A model generated the notes under the pieces. The model had not been told where the DNA came from. It did no database searches and saw nothing but the letters and a program-made list of their open reading frames with translations. A program made the position numbers and the translations under genes. From NCBI GenBank assembly GCA_964475955.1, contig CAYYZY010000151.1, forward strand, positions 1-19,397: DNA of 19,397 nucleotides, given 5' to 3'. Below, piece after piece: positions 1 through 5,516 of this stretch (positions within the stretch are counted from its first letter, which is position 1; each line of letters starts with the position of its first letter). The DNA comes from DATKZH01 sp964475955. Lineage in GTDB: Bacteria > Planctomycetota > Planctomycetia > Pirellulales > Thermoguttaceae.

Positions 1-497
1 GCGCCAGCCCGGTCAGCTCCTGGCCCACGTCGTCGTGCAGTTCCTGGCCGATGCGCCGCTGCTCCTCGTCGGCGAGCGTGAGCAGGCGGTCCTGGAACGC
101 CTTGCGCTCGATCACCCGCCCGAGTTGCACGCCCACGCTGGCCATCGATTCGAGCAGGCGTGCGTCGAGATCGATCGTCTTCTGGGAGAAGAACTCCAGC
201 ACGCCCACCACCCGGCTCTCGACCATCACCGGAAACGCGGCCGCGGTGACGATCCCCAGGTCTTCGGCCAGCTCCACGCGCCGGGCCCCGAACTCGCCGG
301 GAACGTCGGTCGTCCAATCCGGCTCGCCGCTGGCGAAAACGCGCCCCGGGAGGCACTCGCCCGAGCGGAGCGACGTCTTGAGCGTCAGCGCCCGGAACGC
401 CCGGAACCGCTCGGCCTCGGCCGGGTACCAGGCGTAAGCGGGGAGCAGCCGTCCGGGGTCGTCGTCGGCCGGCAGGAAGGCGTGGCCGAAGCTCCAG
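1..497 (-). pseudogene. GAF and HisKA_3-type dimerisation part of the same sensor histidine kinase, separated by the element and cut by the window edge
   Basis: Read on the minus strand from 497, the frame begins GWSFGHAFLPADDD and is a GAF domain ending at about VIERKAFQDRLL. It continues into the HisKA_3 phospho-acceptor helix EEQRRIGQELHDDVGQEL, whose histidine codon is at 37-35. Joining it to the upstream half gives RVCEHNG-WSFGHAF without a gap, and puts that histidine near residue 401 of the intact protein. The ATPase domain would lie beyond position 1. The family autophosphorylates and passes the phosphate to LuxR-type response regulators. Inside the element, this frame has no stop from just after TGA 641-643. 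An element-encoded ATG at 517-515 could in principle restart translation, but no convincing ribosome-binding site precedes it. I call it a broken distal half of one gene; expression as a separate protein is possible but unsupported. Confidence 0.8.
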
Positions 498-505
498 CCG
501 TTGTG
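498..505. repeat. Left 8-bp target-site duplication of the MITE-like element
   Basis: CCGTTGTG directly abuts the outer end of the left inverted repeat and is identical to 658-665 on the other side. On the minus strand it reads CACAACGG, the HNG codons of the GAF domain. Confidence 0.88.
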
Positions 506-657
506 GTATCTGTCCATTTTGCTGAGAAAACGGGCCAAAACCGTCGAGTCAACCCCAGTTTCTTCTTGCCTCACTTGCGCAGCAAACGCAAGGTCACGCG
601 AAAACTGCTCTTGACTCGTCAACCTAGGTAAGATTCCGGGTCAAAATGGACGTATAC
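506..657. mobile_element. 152-bp MITE-like non-autonomous element inserted in a histidine kinase gene
   Basis: The ends are imperfect inverted repeats: GTATCTGTCCATTTTG at 506-521, and CAAAATGGACGTATAC at 642-657, whose reverse complement matches 14 of 16 bases. Perfect 8-bp direct repeats CCGTTGTG flank it. Deleting the element plus one direct repeat (160 bp, not a multiple of three) restores the kinase reading frame, which proves insertion into an intact gene. The interior holds more inverted segments: GTCGAGTCAA with TTGACTCGTC, CAGTTT with AAACTG, and a central CTTGCG / CGCAAG hairpin, so most of it can fold back. No transposase is encoded. An 8-bp duplication and GTA ends would suit an IS66-type transposase, but other families also make 8-bp duplications, so the mobilising family is a guess. 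Confidence 0.88.
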
Positions 658-1397
658 CCGTTGTGCTCGCACACGCGCCGCAAGGAATATTCCAGCGCCT
701 CCTCCACGGTCTGGGTCCGGTTGGCCATCGAGGCGACGTTGCGGAGCAACTGGAGGGCCGAGGTCCGTTCGGTCACCTGTTGCTCCAAATCCTCCTTCAA
801 GTCCCGCAGTTCGACCTCGGTCTGTTTCTGCGCGGTGACGTCGGTAATCGCCGCCCGGCACTGCCGTGCGCCCGTCTGCCGGTCTTCGCCGGCGCTGGTG
901 CGCACCAGCCCGATGAAGGGTTCGCGCCCATGGGGATTGAACGTGATCTCGGCTGTCGCCTCCTCGCCGGGCGATGCCTCCCGGCACCGGCGGAGGTGTT
1001 CGTAAAAGCGGTTCTTACCCGGCGGGTTGACGAACCCGACCAGCGGGTGGCCGACGAGCCGCTTCCGCTCGCGGCCGAGCATGGCACAGGCGGTGAGGTT
1101 GACCTCGCGGATGATGCCCCGCTCGTCGAGCGTGAGGTAGCCGACCGGGGCGAAGTCGTACAGGTCGGCGTAGCGGTCGCGCGAGCGTTCCAGCTCCGCC
1201 CGGGCCTCGCGCAGGGCCTCGTTCTGCATCTCCAGCTCGACCTGGTGGACGCGCAGCTCGTGGACCAGTCGCGGCAGCTCGTCGGCTGGCGGCAGGTCGA
1301 CGTCGCCCCCGCGCTGGTCGGTCACCCGTTCGGCGCGCCGGCGAAGCGGATTGGGCTCGTGGGACGGCGTTTGTGGGTCAGGGTCCGGGTCGTGCAT
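624..1397 (-). CDS. PAS-domain front half of a sensor histidine kinase, truncated by an inserted element
   Basis: This is the N-terminal part of a sensor kinase, still open for 257 residues. An acidic/proline N-terminus is followed by a helical stretch (about 40-75, VHELRVHQVELEMQNEAL), a PAS domain (about 75-190, with YDFAPVGYLTLDERG and an AAITDVTAQKQ end) and a linking helix (about 190-215, EDLEQQVTERTSALQLL). The first GAF residues (RVCEHNG) come next, then the frame enters the inserted element and stops at TAG 624-626. The last 11 or so residues after HNG are element-encoded. GAGGAG lies 8 nt before the ATG at 1397, which supports this start. It lies 134 bp downstream of the CheB-CheR fusion and probably belongs to the same signalling unit. 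Alone it would be a PAS protein without a kinase domain. PAS assignment is by family resemblance and the sensed signal is unknown. Confidence 0.85.
   Translation of the reverse strand: MHDPDPDPQTPSHEPNPLRRRAERVTDQRGGDVDLPPADELPRLVHELRVHQVELEMQNEALREARAELERSRDRYADLYDFAPVGYLTLDERGIIREVNLTACAMLGRERKRLVGHPLVGFVNPPGKNRFYEHLRRCREASPGEEATAEITFNPHGREPFIGLVRTSAGEDRQTGARQCRAAITDVTAQKQTEVELRDLKEDLEQQVTERTSALQLLRNVASMANRTQTVEEALEYSLRRVCEHNGYTSILTRNLT
658..665. repeat. Right 8-bp target-site duplication of the MITE-like element
   Basis: CCGTTGTG directly abuts the right inverted repeat at 657. It is the perfect partner of 498-505, and one of the two copies belongs to the original kinase gene. Confidence 0.88.
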
Positions 1398-1428
1398 CGG
1401 TCATTCTCCTCGTTTTCGCCACGCCCCT

Positions 1429-1484
1429 GTAGGGAACGGGCCCTAAAGTGCTTTCCTCCGTGTCCTCCGTGTCTCTGTGGTCAT
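1429..1484. repeat. Shortened copy of the intergenic hairpin repeat plus a CTCCGTGTCTCTGTGGTC tail
   Basis: The 134-bp gap between the CheB-CheR fusion and the histidine kinase holds CTGTAGGGAACGGG, the left end of the element seen in full at 4778-4878. It is followed by CCCTAAAGTGCT and then a pyrimidine-rich tail of CCTCCGTG-type repeats ending CTCTGTGGTC. The same order (CCCTACAG, GCT, then the tail) follows the full copy at 4867-4915, so this appears to be an internally deleted version of the same composite. Read on the other strand, the tail gives the familiar spurious peptide TTETRRTRRK. It does not look coding. Its effect on transcription between the two signalling genes is unknown. 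Confidence 0.65.
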
Positions 1485-1531
1485 CTCCCCCCTCGCTCGC
1501 GCTACAGCGCGTTGATCCGCCGTTCTGCTCA

Positions 1532-4500
1532 TCACGCATCGCTCAACTCCCGGACGGTCAACAGGATCAGGTAGGGGCGGTCGCCTTGTTGCTCGATGCG
1601 GCGGGCGTCGAGCAGGGTTCGCTTGCGGCCGATATGGGGGAAATCGTGGACGATCTCGACCCCCTCGAACTCCGTGTTCTCGGGCACGATCTCCTCGAGC
1701 AGGCGGCGCAGCTCGGGGTGGTCCCACTGGCCGTCACCCAGCTCGTACACCTTGCGGCCGTCGGTCTCGCCGCCGGAGACGCCGAACGTGTCGAAGAAGG
1801 CCCGATTCGCCTTCACGACGTGCAACTCGCCGTCGAGCACCAACAGGGGCTGGTGCACGGTAGCCACGACCCCCTCGGCCAGCGCCTGGGCGTTGGCCAG
1901 CGCCTCCGAAGCGTGCCGGGTCTCGGTGACGTCGACCAGCACGAGCACGGCGCCGGTGATGCGGTCGTCGGCCGTGCGGTAGGGGCGAATGCGCATCGAG
2001 AACCAGCCGCCCCCTTCCGAGCGGACGTCCTGGCGAAACGTGTTGAGCGTCTGGAGGACCTCGCCGATCTTGCCGTCCAGGCCTTCCACCCGCAGACCCA
2101 GCTTCAGGTCGCGGATGCGGCGCCCCTGGTCGCTCGGCTGGAGGCCCAACTGGCGCTGGGCGGGCGGGGTGAAGGTGCGGATCCTCAGGTCGTTCTCGAG
2201 GAGGACGACGGGGATGTCGACGGCCCGGTGCAGATTGTTGAAGTCGTCGATGGCCCGGTTCGCCTCGGCGTTCTGGTTCTCCAGTTCGGCGTTGAGCGTG
2301 GTCAGCTCCTCGTTGGTGCTCTGGAGCTCCTCCTTGGCGGTCTCCAGCTCCTCGTTGGTGCTCTGGAGCTCCTCGTTGGCCGATTGGATCTCCTCGTTGG
2401 CCGCGCGGAGCTCCTCGTTGGTCGCCTCGTGCTCTTCGACGATCGTCTGCATGGTGGCCTTGGTTTGGCGAAGCTCTTGCTCGACGCGCTCCAGCTCTTG
2501 CTGAAGCTCCTCGGCCGGGGCGCTCGGCTCGACCGTCTCGGCTTTTTGCTTCTCCTCCGGCGGGGGGGCCGTCGGCGGGAAGACCTCGTGGAAGAGGATG
2601 AGGAAATGGAGGTCGTCGGAGTGGGGGCGGCCCAGCGGATGGACTTCGAGGTTCACGGTGATCGCCCCGCCGTTGGTCGTCGTTCGCAGCCCCTCCTTCC
2701 GTGTGGGACGATGTTGCTTTCGGGCTTCGTGGATTGCGGTACGCAAATCCAGTGCCAGCCCGGGCCGGGCCATCTTGAGGAGGTTCAACGAGGCGGTCCC
2801 GGGGGCCGGCTCCAGGAAGCGGCCGGTGTGGCCCCGGAAATGGAGGATATTCATCTCGTGTGTGACGATCACGCCGGGCGGGGCGTACCGGTCGAGGAGC
2901 AGCTCGTTGGCCTCCCGCTCCAGGTCGCAGCCCTCGGTTCGGCCGGCGGGCTCGACCGCCCGCTCCACCTCCGGCGGGCCGGCGGTCTCGCGCGGCCCCA
3001 AGTCGGGCGGCAGGCGCGTGGCCGCCTGCTTCTTGGCGTAGATCTTCTGCTCCCGGTGGACCAGCGTAAACAGGTCGGCGAACGAGCCGATCGTCTCCGA
3101 ACTCCCCAGAAGCAGGTAGCCGGTCGGCCGCAGCGCGTAGTGGAAGGTCGGCACGACACGCTTCTGAAGCGCGGGGCCCAGGTAGATCAGCAGGTTGCGG
3201 CAGCTCACCAGGTCGAGGTTGGAGAAGGGGGGATCTTTGACGACGTTTTGCCGGGCGAAGACGCACAGGTCGCGAACCGTCTTGCTGATCTGGTAACCGT
3301 CGCCGGAGCGCACGAAGTAGCGCTTCAGCCGCTGCTCCGACACGTCGCCGGCGATGTTGTCGGCGTAGTGGCCGTGGCGCGCCCGCTCGATCGACGATTG
3401 GCTGATGTCGGTGGCGAAGATCTGGGCGGGCAGGTGCATTTCGCGTTCGGCCAGGTATTCGAGCAAAGCGATGGCGATCGAGTAGGGCTCCTCGCCCGTC
3501 GAACAGCCCGGCACCCAAATGCGAATCGGCGTGTCCGGGCCCTTTTCCTGGACGATCTGGGGGAAGACGCGCTCTTTGAGCGCGTCGAACGTTTCGGGCT
3601 CGCGGAAGAAGGCGGTGACGCTGATCAGCATGTCGTCGAACAGCAAGTGGACTTCGCCGGGCGTCTTCTGGAGGTATTGCAGGTACTTCTCGAGCGAGTC
3701 GATCTTGTGGAGGACCATGCGCCGGGCGATGCGCCGCTCCACGGTGCTCTGCTTGTACTGCGAGAAGTCGACGCCCGTGGCCTGGCGGAGAACGACGAAG
3801 ATCTTCTGCAAAGCGCGGGCAGAGCCCAGGGCCGCCCGTCCTTCGCGCCGGTCGGCCGGCCGGGCGACCTGGGGATGCTTGATGATGCGGACCAGTTCCT
3901 TGGCGATCTCGTCGGGCGGGAGGACCAGGTCGACTTGGCCGGTGGCGGCCGCCGCGTGGGGCATGCCGGAGTATCGGGCGCTCTGTTCGTCCTGGGCCAG
4001 GGTGACGCCCCCTTGGGCCTTGATCGCACGGAGGCCCGCGGCCCCGTCGGAGCCGGTGCCCGAAAGGACCACGCCGATCGCCCGGCGCCCCTGGTCTTCG
4101 GCCAGGGACCGGAAGAGGTAGTCGATGGGCATGTGGCGGGCCGGCGACTGGGGGCGGGTCATCAGGTGCAGCGCCCCGTGCATCACGGCCAGATCGCGGT
4201 TGGGAGGGATCACGTAGACGTGGTTCCGCTCGATCGGCACGCCGTCGCCCGCCTCGTGGACCGGCATCTTGGTCTTGCGCGGAAGGATGTCGACCAGGCT
4301 GCTCTCGTGCTGGGGGGAGAGGTGCTGGACGAAGACCACGGCCAGGCCGGCATCGGCAGGGAGATGGGCGAGTAGCTCCTCAAAGGCTCCCAACCCCCCG
4401 GCCGAGGCACCGACGCCGACGATGGGAAAATCGAGCGTCTCCCGGGGCCGGGCAACGTCTTCGATGATGGGCGTGGCGTCCGACGTTTCCGGCGCGGAGT

Positions 4501-4630
4501 CCGACGTTTTGTCGGCCCCCTCGTCCGGGGCAGCGGCCTCCGCGGACGCTTCGGCCCGTTCGTCCGTTTCGTTGCCGGCCTCGTCGCCGAGCGGGGAGCC
4601 GTTCGGCTCCTGGCGGGGTGGGTCGTTCAT
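1532..4630 (-). CDS. CheB-CheR-PAS fusion chemosensory protein
   Basis: A 1,032-residue protein. After an acidic, low-complexity N-terminus comes a CheB methylesterase domain (about 66-250) with all catalytic residues visible: Ser76 in GASAGG, His103 in FVQH and Asp195 in GTGSDG. A CheR methyltransferase follows (about 273-530, with the SAM-binding CSTGEEPYS near 376-384 and CRNLLIYL). Then come a PAS-like domain (about 560-680), a long coiled coil of NEEL heptads (about 695-785) and two more PAS domains to the end. CheB/CheR reversibly methyl-esterify glutamates on chemoreceptors. Fusions with no receiver and several PAS domains probably sense signals directly. No kinase domain is fused, so the neighbouring histidine kinase may be the partner (inference). 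The start at 4630 is chosen because AGGA lies about 9 nt upstream; an earlier in-frame ATG exists, but that stretch reads through the MazG-like gene and an intergenic repeat. Confidence 0.93.
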   Translation of the reverse strand: MNDPPRQEPNGSPLGDEAGNETDERAEASAEAAAPDEGADKTSDSAPETSDATPIIEDVARPRETLDFPIVGVGASAGGLGAFEELLAHLPADAGLAVVFVQHLSPQHESSLVDILPRKTKMPVHEAGDGVPIERNHVYVIPPNRDLAVMHGALHLMTRPQSPARHMPIDYLFRSLAEDQGRRAIGVVLSGTGSDGAAGLRAIKAQGGVTLAQDEQSARYSGMPHAAAATGQVDLVLPPDEIAKELVRIIKHPQVARPADRREGRAALGSARALQKIFVVLRQATGVDFSQYKQSTVERRIARRMVLHKIDSLEKYLQYLQKTPGEVHLLFDDMLISVTAFFREPETFDALKERVFPQIVQEKGPDTPIRIWVPGCSTGEEPYSIAIALLEYLAEREMHLPAQIFATDISQSSIERARHGHYADNIAGDVSEQRLKRYFVRSGDGYQISKTVRDLCVFARQNVVKDPPFSNLDLVSCRNLLIYLGPALQKRVVPTFHYALRPTGYLLLGSSETIGSFADLFTLVHREQKIYAKKQAATRLPPDLGPRETAGPPEVERAVEPAGRTEGCDLEREANELLLDRYAPPGVIVTHEMNILHFRGHTGRFLEPAPGTASLNLLKMARPGLALDLRTAIHEARKQHRPTRKEGLRTTTNGGAITVNLEVHPLGRPHSDDLHFLILFHEVFPPTAPPPEEKQKAETVEPSAPAEELQQELERVEQELRQTKATMQTIVEEHEATNEELRAANEEIQSANEELQSTNEELETAKEELQSTNEELTTLNAELENQNAEANRAIDDFNNLHRAVDIPVVLLENDLRIRTFTPPAQRQLGLQPSDQGRRIRDLKLGLRVEGLDGKIGEVLQTLNTFRQDVRSEGGGWFSMRIRPYRTADDRITGAVLVLVDVTETRHASEALANAQALAEGVVATVHQPLLVLDGELHVVKANRAFFDTFGVSGGETDGRKVYELGDGQWDHPELRRLLEEIVPENTEFEGVEIVHDFPHIGRKRTLLDARRIEQQGDRPYLILLTVRELSDA
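2304..2374. repeat. 42-bp period direct repeat coding for the coiled-coil heptads of the CheB-CheR fusion
   Basis: A 29-bp sequence at 2304-2332 recurs exactly at 2346-2374, an offset of 42 bp or two heptads. It encodes the repeated QSTNEEL-type motif of the coiled coil, and flanking heptads are degenerate versions. This suits lengthening of a signalling helix by whole heptads, which keeps helix register. Confidence 0.8.
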
Positions 4631-4983
4631 GTTCGTTCGTCCTGACAGGAGGATCCCGTCGTGCCGATGTGCAAATTCCAGGCCGAGCGCGCATCCCTGG
4701 CGGGAGGAAATACCCGGATACGCAAGAGCCCCACGCAGCCTACCAGAAGTCGGATTGCGGTCAATCCAGCCGGAACCCTGTAGGGAACGGGCTCCGTCCC
4801 GTTCCGCGAGCCGGCACCGGGGGCTCCGGCGACGTCCAACGGCAGCGCCCGGAACGCCGCAGAGGGCGTTCCCTACAGCGCTGTTCTCTGTGGCCTCCGT
4901 GCCTCTGTGGTCCTCTTCACCCCCATATGAAAATTTCAACGCCGCTGAGAGCCGTTCCCCACAGGGAAGATGGGGCCGGGAAG
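4631..4983. other. 353-bp intergenic stretch without a supported gene
   Basis: It lies between the MazG-like gene and the CheB-CheR fusion, both on the minus strand. It holds the complete hairpin repeat (4778-4878), its CTCTGTGGTC-type tail (to about 4915) and a short fold-back TTCCC / GGGAA at about 4957-4971 that could serve as a weak terminator after the MazG-like gene. The AGGA ribosome-binding site of the CheB-CheR gene sits at its left end. Short open frames here (for example peptides with SRNGTEPVPYR) are translations of the repeat. Confidence 0.7.
4778..4915. repeat. Full-length composite intergenic hairpin repeat (REP/BIME-like) with tail
   Basis: The core 4778-4878 is bounded by perfect 12-bp inverted ends, CTGTAGGGAACG and CGTTCCCTACAG. 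Inside each end is a hairpin of identical geometry, with an 8-bp stem and 6-nt loop. The first has arms GGAACGGG / CCCGTTCC and loop CTCCGT (4784-4805). The second has arms GGAACGCC / GGCGTTCC and loop GCAGAG (4851-4872). A pyrimidine-rich tail ending CTCTGTGGTC follows. Related copies occur at 1429, 8347 and 18318. No target duplication is visible, so the spreading mechanism is unknown; IS200-like REP transposases are one possibility. Confidence 0.8.
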
Positions 4984-5364
4984 TCAGGACGTGGTCGCCG
5001 GGCCGGGGTCGTCGGGGCCGAAGCGGCCGCGGTATTGGGAGGCGGGGTATTTCGCTTCGTTCTTGGTCATCTTGCGGCGAAGGGCCGTCGACAGGTCGAC
5101 TTCGAGCTCGTTGGTCATGGCCAGCAGGTAGCAGAGCACGTCGGCCATTTCCTCCCCCACGGCCGCCAGCTTGTCGTCCTGCTCGGCGACGGCGCGGGAC
5201 TGCTCGGCGGTGAGCCACTGGAAATGCTCCATCAGCTCGGCCGCCTCGACGGCCAGCGACATGGCCAGGTTCTTCGGGGTGTGGAACGGGTGCCAGTCGC
5301 GCCGGGCGACGAACCGCTGGACGACGGCTCGCAGATCGGCCAGCGTGGTCTCGGAGTCGGTCAT
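4984..5364 (-). CDS. MazG-like nucleotide pyrophosphohydrolase
   Basis: A compact 126-residue all-alpha NTP pyrophosphatase of the MazG / RS21-C6 (dCTPase-like) type. The metal-binding signature is clear: EAAE at 40-43, followed by LMEHFQW, and a second EEMAD at 71-75 (E72 and D75 in the ExxD pair) with VLCYLLAM after it. The N-terminal RDWHPFHTPKNLAMSLAVEAAEL is typical of the single-domain branch. Such enzymes hydrolyse (d)NTPs to NMP and pyrophosphate to clear non-canonical nucleotides; the substrate here cannot be read from sequence. The length matches the single-domain family. The start is the only ATG that keeps the domain intact, although the ribosome-binding site is weak. Nearest neighbours are 152 bp upstream and 353 bp downstream, so it is probably transcribed alone. 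Confidence 0.9.
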   Translation of the reverse strand: MTDSETTLADLRAVVQRFVARRDWHPFHTPKNLAMSLAVEAAELMEHFQWLTAEQSRAVAEQDDKLAAVGEEMADVLCYLLAMTNELEVDLSTALRRKMTKNEAKYPASQYRGRFGPDDPGPATTS

Positions 5365-5516
5365 CTTGTGCGCCCGTGGTAGGAGGGCATAGGGCGGGTG
5401 CGCGCCCCACTCGGTTCTGCGTTTGTGTCGCGCGCGTGGGGCTCGTGCCTCGACCCACCGTGAATCCTGGCGAATTGTCGCCTCAGGCCGACGATTTATA
5501 GGCGGAAACAGCCACC

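Noticed and set aside
1448..4375. Long plus-strand open frame opposite the CheB-CheR fusion
   Set aside because: It is antisense to a gene with clear CheB, CheR and PAS motifs. Its translation is low-complexity (V/L/D/G-rich) with no domain, as expected opposite GC-rich coding DNA.
4631..5458. In-frame N-terminal extension of the CheB-CheR protein
   Set aside because: It runs through the MazG-like gene out of frame and through an intergenic repeat. A ribosome-binding site supports the start at 4630.
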